From Microstegium vimineum (Eukaryota > Streptophyta > Magnoliopsida > Poales > Poaceae), in contig CM039133.1 of NCBI GenBank assembly GCA_022036555.1, positions 9,641,894 through 9,705,893 of the forward strand: a stretch of 64,000 nt of DNA. The letters run 5' to 3'. The position numbers were made by a program, and so were the translations under genes. Below, piece after piece: positions 47,656-58,480 of the stretch (the stretch's first letter is position 1; the number at the start of each line of letters is the position of its first letter). The notes under the pieces were generated by a model. It did not search any database and was not told the origin of the DNA. It saw only the letters and a list, made by a program, of their open reading frames with translations.

Positions 47656-48360
47656 ATGGCTGCCAAGATATTTGCCCTCCTTGCGCTCCTTGCTCTTTCA
47701 GTGAGCACTACAACTGCGTTCCTTACTCCGCAGTGCTCACTTGCTCATACCAATGCCATTATTCCACAGTTGGGGTATGAAAACCAAAATGTTCAAGCCT
47801 ATAGGCTACAGCAGGTGCTAGCGGCGAGCTTCTTACAACAACCAATTGCCCAATTGCAACAGCAATCCACGGCTCAACTCATAGTACAGGCCATCATAGC
47901 ACAGCTGCAACAGCAGTCGTTCCTGCCTGCGCTCAGCCAACTAGCTCTGGCAAACCCTGCCTCCTACTTGCAACAGCAACAACAACAACAGTTGCTTCCC
48001 ATAAACCAGCTGGTTGCGGCGAACGTCGCTGCATACCTGCCACAACAACTGTTGCTACCAGCTCTCAGTCAACTGGCTGTGGCCAACCCTGCTCTCTACC
48101 TGCCACAACAACGGGAGTTTCAATACAACCAACTAGCTGTGGCGAGCAACGCTGCATTACTGACACAGCAGCAGCAGCTTCCGCTTACCCAGTTGGCTCT
48201 TGCAAGCGTTGCCGCCTACCACCAGCAACAGCAGCTATTGCAGGTTAACCCATTGGTCGCCGCCTTCCTGCCACAACAATTTCAGCCATTCAACCAGATG
48301 TCTTTGAGGAACCCTGCCTTGTCATGGCAGCAACCCATCGTTGGAGGGGCCATCTTCTAG
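47656..48360 (+). CDS. Alpha-prolamin seed-storage protein, copy 5 (intact)
   Basis: The 234-aa product is identical by eye to copies 2 and 3. This is the last gene of the array. Its immediate 3' flank (48361 to about 48780) still matches the other units, but the spacer beyond is older and more diverged, so the gene has been homogenised with its left neighbours while its right flank has not. Confidence 0.95.
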   Translation: MAAKIFALLALLALSVSTTTAFLTPQCSLAHTNAIIPQLGYENQNVQAYRLQQVLAASFLQQPIAQLQQQSTAQLIVQAIIAQLQQQSFLPALSQLALANPASYLQQQQQQQLLPINQLVAANVAAYLPQQLLLPALSQLAVANPALYLPQQREFQYNQLAVASNAALLTQQQQLPLTQLALASVAAYHQQQQLLQVNPLVAAFLPQQFQPFNQMSLRNPALSWQQPIVGGAIF

Positions 48361-48779
48361 ATTACAAATGAGTTGTACTTGATAAAAATGCCCTCGTGTC
48401 GGCTTGTGCAAGTTCCAAGAAATAATCAATACAAGGATTGAGATTAATCAAAATCTATTTCTTAATTTGTTTTATCTATGTAATCAGTTGAAAACATGGA
48501 ATCCTAACTATATACACATGCTTGACTAATACGTAGACAATACAACACTACGTCATCAATCTCAGGATGTTTCAGAGTGGCGTATTGAATGTTCTCTGTT
48601 AGCTAAGATAGATCTGACTATACGTGCATGTTATTGAGTACTTGCATATGGAGTACGTTGTTTTAGGAAACTCATGGGACGTATGCTTTAACCATTGTCT
48701 TTCAATTTAGGTGCACCTATACAAAGCTGGACATAATAGAAGTTCATGAGTAAACATATATGCGCGTTCAAAGTTGTCT

Positions 48780-49852
48780 TACAAAATTATACCTCTTAAA
48801 TATTATTTCTAGTAAATATTTGGTGCATATATTTTTATCTAGGAGCAAAATTGTGAAACGCACGGTATTGTTGTAGACAGATAAAAAAACCCCTTGGAGT
48901 CCATGACGCTGACAAGGCCAAGGTCGTTAAATCAACTGGACCCTATCTGCAACATTTTGAAGTTTGTAACAACAAAGTATGAAACTCTACGCCAAAATGA
49001 TTATGATAAACGTGAAGGTTAATATCCCATGAGGAAGTTAAAGCATTTTTTTCCGAGGGACACCAAACTTGCATCAAATTGGCTGCTCAACACGGTAGCC
49101 CACTTTTCTGCTATGTAGCATTACCAAAGATGCATGGGATCTTTGCTGATGGCAACCGCACCTACTAAAATAAGATTTAGAGTGGGGTTGTGTATACCCA
49201 AAAGTAACATCCTAGGATTGAAGCACCGACCATCCACCGATATCCGGTTGTTCTGTAGAGAGACAACCCATCTAGACTGTCATTCTTACTCCTAACATAT
49301 ATAGTCCAATGGTTTGCTATTTTCATGTATGTGTAGAATGTGAAAAAGTCCGTGTTCTAAAATGTTAAATCTAAACAAATCGAGAAATTGATAACTGACA
49401 TGACGGATTACTAGGGGTTGTTGCTCATAACGGTAGAGCCAATGTAACCTTAGCTCATATGTCATATATAAGTTGAATGGATATCAAATCATATCCATTT
49501 GAACAATCATATGAATTTGTTATAGAATCATGAAATACATTCATTTGTAAGTGAACAAGGAATAGTTAAGGAACCCTGGAAGATTTCTTTTGGTCTCGCT
49601 TTGGCTATGTGTCAACATAATTATTTTTAATTGGTTTTAGCCATGTTGGATTTCCTTAGTCAAAATTTGGTGCCCAGCCCTAGCAATTAAGGTTATTAAT
49701 GTTCCCGAGATTCTTTGCAACGAGATTTATCTCATGTGTAGGGATATGCAAAATCTCTTCGAGTAGACTCCAAAAAATTAAACATGTGCTAGCTATGTGC
49801 CCATTTTTCTAGAGAAAAATAATTGCAAGGATTGTATTGTCATGGAACTTCA
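48780..49852. repeat. Diverged right-hand spacer of the prolamin array
   Basis: Homologous to the spacer of the other units (for example 45385-46446), but with frequent substitutions and small indels, including an ~18-bp insertion near 49295. Homology ends at tgtcatggaacttca (49838-49852), the same unit position at which the array begins on the left. No gene. Confidence 0.85.
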
Positions 49853-50090
49853 CCAAAGCCATGCGCGCTGACACCCGCGTCCACATGGAAGTGGAGAACG
49901 TCACTGACTCACTGTGTTCCTAGGCATCTTCAAGCAGCACCCAGCACACCGTTACGTGTATCAAAAGATTGTGCCTCTTTCAGTTCTTTCACCTCAAAAG
50001 CTAAGTCATGTGTATAAGTTTGTAGTGCTATATGCAGATCAGAGTAGCCGACCAATATAATGTGCACCAGCATACAGGGCTATCAAGAAC

Positions 50091-50121
<31 letters not shown>

Positions 50122-50225
50122 GGAGTTAAGACTACATAGAAAACAGGAGCCCCAATCACAAAACTAAGCAGTGTATATTTGCAGCCAGTTCTAAGTCCAC
50201 AATCTCAACCGTGGGTGACTGTAGG
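49853..50225. other. Unique intergenic DNA with a poly-G run
   Basis: This short region lies between the prolamin array and the stop codon of seryl-tRNA synthetase. A run of 28 G occupies 50096-50123. The rest would include the 3' UTR of the synthetase. No gene is seen. Confidence 0.6.
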
Positions 50226-53200
50226 TCACTTGAATTTTGGGGAGAGCACCTCAAGTCCACCTATATAAGGTCTTAGTGGCTCTGGAACCACAATCGACCC
50301 ATCGTTCTGCTGAAAATTCTCTAGAATGCAGATTATCAGACGAGGCACCGCCACTGCTGTTGCGTTGAGCGTGTGGACAAACTGCGTAGGGCCTGAGCCA
50401 GCTGTCTTCCCTTTCTTGGTGTTAGTTGATGGAGGCTCCAATGGTGATGGACGGTAACGGATGCCAAGTCGCCTACTTTGGTAGTTTGTACAATTTGACG
50501 CACTGGAGATCTGCAAGGTTTGATAAGCAGGAATCATCAGCATGATTGAAGGAAATGTTGAGAATATGTATACAAGCCTGGTGTACTATACTTGCATCAT
50601 ACCTCACCGTATCGCTCTAAGCCTGGCATCCATGCCTCGATGTCAAATTTTCGGTAGGCTGGTGCACCCAGATCCCCAGTTGCCATGTCCAGAGTTCTAT
50701 AAAAAAAGGGAACGTTGGCACTGGCATTAGTACATCTGTGGCATGGAAATTCCTATAAAAAATTGGCATGGCACGGAAATTAAAAAGGAATAGGAAGCAC
50801 TTGAAATGGAGTCCGAGTGATGCATAAAGATCCTCTTCAATTGTAATAAGTTCTTCATGCAATTTGTCACTTTCCTCTGGCCGACAGAATATGAACATCT
50901 CAACCTTGCTAAATTGATGTACCGATAGAGGCCCCTGTTCATGATAAAATGATAAAGTTAGCAATTTTACAAATGCGCTGTAAAATTAATCTCAATGCAG
51001 AGCATGTGAAAGTTAGCTTCTATCACAGCTTTTAAGCATTCAAAAAATATAACCAAATATATGCTCTTCATCATAAATCAATAAACAAGACAGCTAATAA
51101 CCCAAGGAAAAAGGAGAACAGACCAACCTAGTGGCAGCACCTGCTGCACCAGCTTCCGTGCGAAAACAGTGTGAATATGCTACATATTTTAAAGGCAAAG
51201 AAGATTCGGCAACTATTGAGTCCATGTGGATGCCACCAACAGGAATTTCAGCAGTGCCTATGAGACACTGATCACTGTCCTCAATTGAGTAGACCTGCAG
51301 AGCAAAGTGCAAGAAATCATTTTAGCACACGTCAACAATAACAATTAAAAATGTATCTCTGGAACTAAGAAAGAATTGAAATGGTTAAATTGAACAGCAT
51401 ATAACACCACAGCAACATATCATGGGCAATCAAATAATTTAGTCAGGCAAGGTTGAAATTTTGGGTCGCATGTGGTCAAATTTTCTAAAATTTAGCTAGG
51501 AACATCCTTTTGGATTATATAAACATATTTAACCAGTAGTTTCAATTTCATTATAATATATAACTTCACTGTCATTTTTAATACATATATTATAATAGAA
51601 ATAGTGGCTAGCATTATGTCTCAATGACACAATCGATGCCCAAAACAGAAATTATGTTGTGGTTACAGGAACTAATCTAAAAGACCAAACAGCTGCTAAT
51701 GCAAACATAATGTAAGAATAAAATCAAGTCACTAGACCAAAGAATGTGCTAAAATGGCTATTCTCATGTCATTATGGTACAAATAATTAAATCTTAAATA
51801 CTTAACAGGGGAGTTCATACCTGAGTGTTTTGAGCCCTTGGCTGGAAGCCACATTTCTCAACAACAGATGATCTTACAATCTCTGGAGTTATAAGTGGTG
51901 TGAAACCCTTCTTGGAGACCTCTGAAATAGCCCAATTTACTAAGGCCATCTCCAACAAAACAGCTTCATTCTTTAAGTAGTAGAACTTCGAACCACTGAC
52001 CTGAGCAATGCAGTACAGAACTTTAGTACAAAGAAAAAACCAAATAAAAAATTTACTTATGTAGGAACCTAAAAAAAAACTCAGATCCATGAGGGAAACC
52101 CCCACAGCATTGCATTTAGAAGACACTTCTCATGCATAGGCAAAGAAACAACTCAAAAGCCAGCAGCCCTGGACGTGCCACTGAGTGCCCAGGACACATG
52201 GCTGTGGCCATTGTTTAACTCACTGAAAATGACTCAAATGGTTACATGTATAACTCAGGAACACAGCCAAGGAGGGGTGTTTTTTAACCGAACCCTGTTT
52301 AAATTCGCTCCCGCGGGGAGTCAAACCCAAAACCTGAGGTGCTACTAAGGTTGTTGTGCCCACTAGACTACAGACCCTTTCGCCAAGACAAGGCAAATTG
52401 ACTAAGTAAGTTCTCAGAGAATTTTAGATCTATTTACTTGGCATTATGCAGTTTGAATTTTTAGGTGTATCCAAAAATATCTTATTGAACTACTTGCTGC
52501 AGTTTGTTACTGTGCATAAATGTAAGAGTGGAAGCAAATGTTGTTTGCAGTTATACCTCGGCTGCAGCATCAAAGTCAAACAAATCAAGTTCTTTCCCAG
52601 CTGAAGATGATCTTTGATTGTAAAATTGAAGCTCCTCTGACTGCCTACCTACACAGTTCGACCAAAATGAATTATCGAATGTATAAAGTAGAAAGGGAGC
52701 AGGAAGTAAAAAAAATGCACTTACCTCTTTCCGGAGGACAGAGCTTTCCTCGCCCCCAACAGGAACATCTGGATGGGTAGTGTTAGGAATACTTTGAGCT
52801 TCAAGTTGAAGCTTATCTGTCAGCTGAACAAGATCCTCCTCAAGTGCTATAAGCCCCTCTTTCAGGTTCTTACCTGTAGTAACTCAAAATCGTTTAAAAA
52901 CCAATGTAGTGGTGAATCCTTATCTTCATGCTTGAATAAAGTACTCAGTCTACCTTCTTCAACAAGGGCTTGGCGTACAGATGGGTCTAGTTTCCCTTTC
53001 ATCTTGTTAGCAACTGCATTTCTTTCAGCTCGGAGTCGTTCAACCTCCTGCCATCTGTCATAATTAGGAATCGTTGCCATCGTTCTGTTACCACCGTATT
53101 ACATTATGGAACTGAATTAACAACCAATTGTGTGCATCAAGTGCATAAATAGGCAGATACTGTAGCTAACTACCGCTCTTAAGCAGAAGATAAAAGTTTT

Positions 53201-54367
53201 TAGAGTGGACCATTTAAAGGGAAATAGCAGGTGTGCACCACATGAACAAGAATCATAAGGATCATAAAAATTTGGCAACTTAGCTTTGTTACCATGAATG
53301 ATAAATTGCTAAGAGAGCAGTCTGAAAACAGTTAAGGGCCAACCAAAACCAATTAAAGATTGAAAGAGTATATACACGTTCACTACAATTCAATAATTGT
53401 CTGATGTAATGCAAAACAAGGTATATCTGAAAGAGAGCTCCATAAAAAGCACAGGGTCTGTATGAATTCCTAGATTTGACTTTCATGGGCAATTGATTTC
53501 TTCTAATGTACTGTAAGCCATTTTTTGTGAACATTGGATCTGCATGCAACTCAAGTATTGTATGATTGAATGGAAATCCAATGGACAAAAGAACCTAAAT
53601 CATATTACAGATATTCTATCCTGATCCATGTTCATCCTTTTGAGTTCTGTTTCTAAGTTTTGTTGCCAAGACAAATACAGGAGACACAATAGCCACGCTG
53701 ACTAGATATTACTTCAAACCATGCCCTTCATCAGTCATATTATAGGACATCTGAATATAGGCTCAGATGAGAATCTTAGCAAAGAGCAACTATCTAGTAA
53801 TACATACGGAGTACCCATCAGCCGCACAAGTCAAAATCCAGGCACTAGAACCTGACCCTCTACGGCGCAATCTTATCCATCCACGAATCTAGCGTGTAAC
53901 AGTCAGATAACACGAACAGCTACAACAGAAAGCTCCAGCATAGGTAAGCAAGCCCCAAACCTTCTGCAGTGCGAGGTACTGGTCGTAGAGTTCCAGGACG
54001 AGGTCCAGATTGGCGGTAGAGTTCCGGCTCCGGATGTTGTCGGCAACGGCGTCCCGGTTATCCCGGATCCATTTGAAATCAATCGCCGCCTTCCACTGCG
54101 GCCTCACCGCACCGGCACCACCTCCCGCGCCACCGCCTGCTGAAAGAAGAAAGCGGAAGCTTAGATAGCTATACGTTGTTGAGATGAAGAGTGAAGGTTA
54201 AAGCTTTTACCTTTGGTGTCGGGTTCGACGACGGTGGCGGCGGAGGCAGAGGAGAGGAGGCGGGGAGCGGGGCGGCGAAGGAGGGAGCGGCTGAGAGTCC
54301 GGAACGGGGAGAAGGATGCGGTGCTGGTAGCAGCCGAGGAGGAGATGAAGCGGCCGCAGGTCAGCAT
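50226..54367 (-). CDS. SRS: Seryl-tRNA synthetase, organellar (two apparent 1-nt deletions)
   Basis: Charges tRNA-Ser with serine; a class II synthetase. Exons in coding order: 54367-54211, 54139-53961, 53047-52954, 52873-52725, 52648-52557, 52000-51821, 51294-51128, 50934-50801, 50696-50603, 50510-50226. They sum to 1,531 nt; adding the two missing bases gives 510 aa. Residues 1-50 (MLTCGRFISSSAATSTASF.., rich in Ser/Ala/Arg, no acids) look like a chloroplast/mitochondrial transit peptide. A coiled-coil tRNA-binding arm follows (about 90-190). Catalytic features: TAEIPVGG (~298), motif 2 FRTEAGAAG (~328), motif 3 NATAVAVPRLIICILE (~465). Exon 5 changes frame after IKDHLQLGK (at ccc 52596-52598) and exon 8 after GLYR (near 50922); each needs one base to keep the conserved frame and the exon phases. 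Either this allele is broken or the assembly lost homopolymer bases. Confidence 0.9.
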
Positions 54368-55085
54368 CTCGCCGGTGTGGTGGAGGTGGTGGCCGGCGGG
54401 CGGCCGTTGCGGCGGATAAGAGAACTAGAGAAGGGTGAGGTTTTGTTTGGGGGCGCCGCGGCCGTATGGACTTTTGCAACGGCAACAGTCAATGTCAACC
54501 GTCCGATCTGACTAGTTCGATGAAATTATTGTGCAAGTTTTTTTTTTCAAAATAAGATTTCTTTTTTTTCAAAATGAGAATTTACACATGGACTTTTACA
54601 TACATTTATATCTTTTTCAAATCATATATGTTGGAGTAAATTAGAGTGAAACCTACTTTAGTTCCACTCCATACGCGTTAGATACAACATCCAAACAAGT
54701 CCTTAGAATTTGTTTGAGTTCACATATATTCATCTAAATTCACATGTGTTGAAACAAGTTAGAGTGAAAGTTAGTTTAAATTCTATCTAATCCACCAGCA
54801 CACGTGAATTGATATAAATATATGTGTATCTAAACAAGGACTTAGAGCTTACTTGGATGTTATCGATTTCACCTAAATCACATATGTTGGTGAATTAACA
54901 CGAATCTAGTTACATTCAAATGAGGCCTTGTATATTTTCTAACATATGTGTTTGAAAGTATTAATGGAACACCATTTTGTATTATCATTGGACACAAGTT
55001 GTCCTATCCTATCATCGCAATATATGAGCTCGGGTTATGAGGTACTTTAACTTCTTTTACGAATCCATTACGTTATGTATATATA
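54368..55085. other. Intergenic DNA upstream of seryl-tRNA synthetase
   Basis: GC-rich near the synthetase start (to about 54510), then AT-rich. 54700-54930 contains repeated, partly inverted phrases such as cacatatgtt / aattcacatgtgttg, suggesting a degraded MITE, but I could not define ends. No gene. Confidence 0.45.
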
Positions 55086-55294
55086 TACTTCCTCTGTATA
55101 GAATCTAAATGTTGGACCACGATAAAGTCTTCAAAGCGTAACTTTGAATGCTTATTTTTTTAAAAATATTTATTGAAATATAATTTATGTATATTTTTAG
55201 GAAAGTATTTTTCAAGACAAATTTATTGATGATTTATTCTCAATGTTTAACTCAAATCTTATCCAAAACGACGTCTAAATCCTAACAAGAAGTA
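55086..55294. mobile_element. Stowaway-like MITE (probable)
   Basis: The left end TACTTCCTCTGTATAGAATC and the reverse complement of the right end (TACTTCTTGTTAGGATTTAG) form imperfect terminal inverted repeats beginning TACTTC. TA dinucleotides flank both sides. About 209 bp, AT-rich, non-coding, as is typical of Tc1/mariner-derived Stowaway elements. Confidence 0.5.
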
Positions 55295-55383
55295 TATAGA
55301 TACAATATATGTTTAAATGTATTTTAGAAATAGATGTAAAAAAATCAAAATGACGGTATAGAACGAAAGAGCAATAAGTTATA

Positions 55384-55947
55384 GGGGAAATTGGCTACAG
55401 GACATGCAGAGTGGAGTCCATTTGCCGCGCACCCCGAGCCCCGTGGCCGGAAGTTGCCTCGGCATGTGCGCTCGAGCGCCGAGGCAGGGCGCCACCGCCA
55501 CCCGCGCGCGCCAAACACCGCCTCGGCCTCTGGCGAAACAAAACGGCACGCGGCCGACGCAGCGGGGTCGCATGGCCCTTGCGGCCTACGCGAGCAGGCA
55601 TGCACGATGACGGCTGGCATAGAGGACCGCACCCCTTGGCCTGTGCGGTGCGCACAGGCTAGTAGCGTGGCAGGCGGCCGCCGCGCTACGCAGCAGCGCG
55701 GGGGCGTGGGTAGGGGAGAGAAGGAAAGGAAGAGAGGAAGAAAAATAGGCTGACTGGTGGGGCCAAGGGTAATATGGACAATTTATTATCTTTCTCTCTC
55801 ATTTCCAGCCAAATAATATTATTTTAATTGATCCCGTGTCTTCTAGCAAATCAGTACCAAAATACAGTGTCCCTCGGCAAAACGTGTTTTAAACGGTGTC
55901 CCTCAGTAAATGGACTCCACTTTGTGTGTGTTGTAGTAAATTTCCCC
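55384..55947. mobile_element. Mutator-like (MULE) non-autonomous element with GC-rich interior
   Basis: The 564-bp element has inverted ends GGGGAAATT..; about 40 bp at each end (to agtggagtccattt) can be aligned in inverted orientation with mismatches. It is flanked by a perfect 9-bp duplication taagttata (55375-55383 and 55948-55956), the target-site length of Mutator-type transposons. The centre (about 55425-55700) is much more GC-rich than the surroundings and is open in several frames on both strands, as when a MULE has captured a gene fragment. I cannot name the source. No transposase. Confidence 0.8.
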
Positions 55948-55956
55948 TAAGTTATA

Positions 55957-58480
55957 TGACTTGAAATTGAGAGTTTGTTTTTTCGCAAAAAAGAAGGGAA
56001 TTCAAAGTTTATTCATTCATACACCAAACTGATATACTACTAGCATGTACCCCCGTGCTTCGCATGGACCAGCAAGACAAAATATGGCACATCATATAAC
56101 AATACATGGAACCAAAAGCTTAGTACCATTAGTTAGAATTGGGCAACTGGTTCTTATTTATTTCATCCCTTCTCAAAAGGGAAGATAAGTTTAGCATAGT
56201 ACAGAAATGTCCCAGTTGGATATGGACTTATTTTGCCGCTGCCCAAAGGAATAGCAGTGGTTGGTAAAACTGGTCAGCCAGCTAATGAGTTTTGTTATGG
56301 GAATGTGGTCTACCAGACTGAGCATGAACATGAAAGATAATTGGAAAACTCGCAGCACCTAGAACTACACAACGACCATCTATATTATGTGGTATCCTGC
56401 ATGTGTGAAAGCAAAGTGGGAATATTAGCCATATTGCGATTCGAACATGATATTCCGTTCTTTTACAGGTGGGATCGGTGTATGTTGCACAGACCACAGA
56501 ACTATATATAAGCTTGCTAATAGGAACATGTAGAATACATTTGAACGAACCGGGTTCCAAAATCATAAGATGTATCTTATTTGATTTTATTGTAGAATGT
56601 TGAATCATAGACACACTGTGGTTTCAAATGAGAAACATTTATTCATTTTTCCTGGCATGTAATGAATGTGCAATATTCTGTGAATAAAATATATGGCAGG
56701 TGCCTATACGTTGTATTTTGCAGAACGCTGATAGTATAAAGAAATCAGGTTGACAAAACAATCGTACAGTCATAAGGTGGCGACACTATGTGTTGTATGA
56801 TTCAAGGGCAACATTACCTTGACTCTTTTGGAGTGAATACCTTGGTTCTTTTGGAGATCAATTAGCTCCTTGTGCGACCTCTGCAAGCTATGAGCATGGT
56901 GCAGCTGAGCTGATTACAAAATCCAAACAGCAGGTAGAGAGTTTAAGAACCTCTAGCATGACTTTTTTTTCAACCAAACAATCAATATTGAATAGGTAGG
57001 GGTGATTGTAAGATATCACATAATTGACTCAATTCCTGATAATTCAATATAATTTTATGGATTGTATGGTTATCCACTGTCCAGAAGGGTGACGAAGGAA
57101 CAAAGCATGTAATATTCTATAATAAAGATAGAAGTACACTAACATATGTACAGATATGTAGTTTCAGACCGCAATAAGCAGGATGGGAAAAGAATGGAAT
57201 CCATAGAAATCACATATAAAATTGGGAGCAAATTATTTGTAGATGTCAAAATCATATTAGGACCTTCTTTGCTTCACACTGGAATCCATACAAATGACAT
57301 ATTAAATAGAAGCAAATAATCTGGAAACATCAGATTCATATTATAGCGGTCGGAAGTAAGCTGGGATAGAATTGCATTGGATAGGTGGCTTTGCACCCCA
57401 AGTAGAGCTAGAGCAAAAAGCTTCGCTTAAGTGTTATCCAACCTTTGCTCTAGTGTTTTGTAGAATTTTTTATTAGGCTATTCAACCCCCCCCCTTTAGC
57501 CATCTAGCGAGCATGGTCAACCCCCAAGCAACACACAGAGCGCAGTGAAGCAGGAGAAAGGAGGGCCCAATGGCTGAAGAGGAAGCAGCCAAGGCGGCGT
57601 CAGCGGCGGCGGGGGGGGGGGGGGGGGGGGGCTGGCGCTGGCAACGCAGGGGCTGGGGGTTGCTGGTGCAGGTTGCGGCCACTCGCGCCGCGTCTGCACG
57701 CGGGGCCCATGGCGGCCGTCGGGCCGTTCCGCGAGGTCCTTCCCGCGCGGGGTGTCGGTGGATGAGGATAAGGGCGAGGAGAAGAAGCGCGCAACGGATG
57801 GCGCCGGTCCGAAGTGGGCAAGGTACCGCAGTCGAGACGACGGAGGAGGCAGGCGGCCGCGGCGCATTGGCGAGCTAGGCTAGTGGGGCTGCGCGTCCTG
57901 CGAGATCGACGGCGTCGGCGCGGGCGCAGTGCGACGGGGCGATCTGGGGGCGGCAGTTCCCTTGCCCTTTTTTGTTTTCAATAGGCCTGGTGGGCGATGC
58001 TTGAAGACTGAAGCTTCTATGGGGGCCACGTGGGAGCAGAGGCACACAGTCACCGCAGTGCTGCTGGCAATAGGAAGGGTACTGTGGATTGAACAATGAA
58101 CTGAGTCTAGGATTCGACATAACACTGTTCATCAACAGGAATCTTCACCGGGTTTAAAGATCTCTGTAGATTCCAATATCTTGATCCTTGTCGCATTAAA
58201 CTTTTTTACCAACAAAATAACATATGTTTTTTTCTTACACATTTGACCAAAGATGCTCGATTTTATACGGCTCAACTTTGAAACGAAGAAAACCCATATC
58301 TTCTCGAGGTCAAGTGGTCAACCCACCCAAACGGAACTTTCCACAACCGCGTCAATATTCCCGTCACCACGCGCTCCCCTCCGCCGTCCGCCGCGCCTCC
58401 CCACCGGCGGCCACCCCCACCGCGACCGGCCCACCTCCCTCTGGCACCCGGGCGCTCCTCACTCTCCCCTCCTCCGCGCG
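55957..58480. other. Intergenic DNA upstream of the SEC12-like gene
   Basis: No supported gene. 56000-57480 is AT-rich and looks like old transposon debris. 57480-57900 is GC-rich with a run of 21 G (57611-57631); a 102-aa frame at 57570 (MAEEEAAKAASAAAGG..) is low-complexity and unrecognised, possibly an unrelated gene fragment. 58230-58480 includes the likely 5' UTR of the SEC12-like gene. Confidence 0.5.

Larger units (their letters stand above)
36249..49852 (+). repeat. Tandem array of four 3.39-kb alpha-prolamin units
   Basis: Using the landmark tgtcatggaacttca, units start at 36249, 39643, 43037 and 46432, and the landmark recurs at 49838. Spacings are 3394, 3394, 3395 and 3406 bp. Units 1-3 and the first two thirds of unit 4 look almost identical; I noticed only 1-2-bp indels (near 40135, 40176, 44711, 45966). 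The last ~1 kb of unit 4 (from about 48780) is clearly more diverged. Each unit holds one prolamin gene, its promoter and ~2.7 kb of spacer. Confidence 0.95.

Noticed and set aside
36396..47708. Frames recurring in each tandem unit (for example MMFKIFGNVLGN.. minus, MCQWPSVVIPFQ.. plus, MLTERARSARR.. minus)
   Set aside because: Recurrence follows from the DNA duplication, not selection. In the older unit at 5062-5577 the same frames are altered or truncated, and several overlap the prolamin gene antisense.
36249..49852. The 3.39-kb repeats as a satellite or a CRISPR-like array
   Set aside because: Each unit contains a full gene with promoter and spacer; there are no short repeats with unique spacers. 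It is a tandem gene cluster.
57570..57878. 102-aa frame MAEEEAAKAASAAAGG.. as a gene
   Set aside because: It spans a 21-G homopolymer, is low-complexity and overlaps long frames on the other strand; too weak to call.
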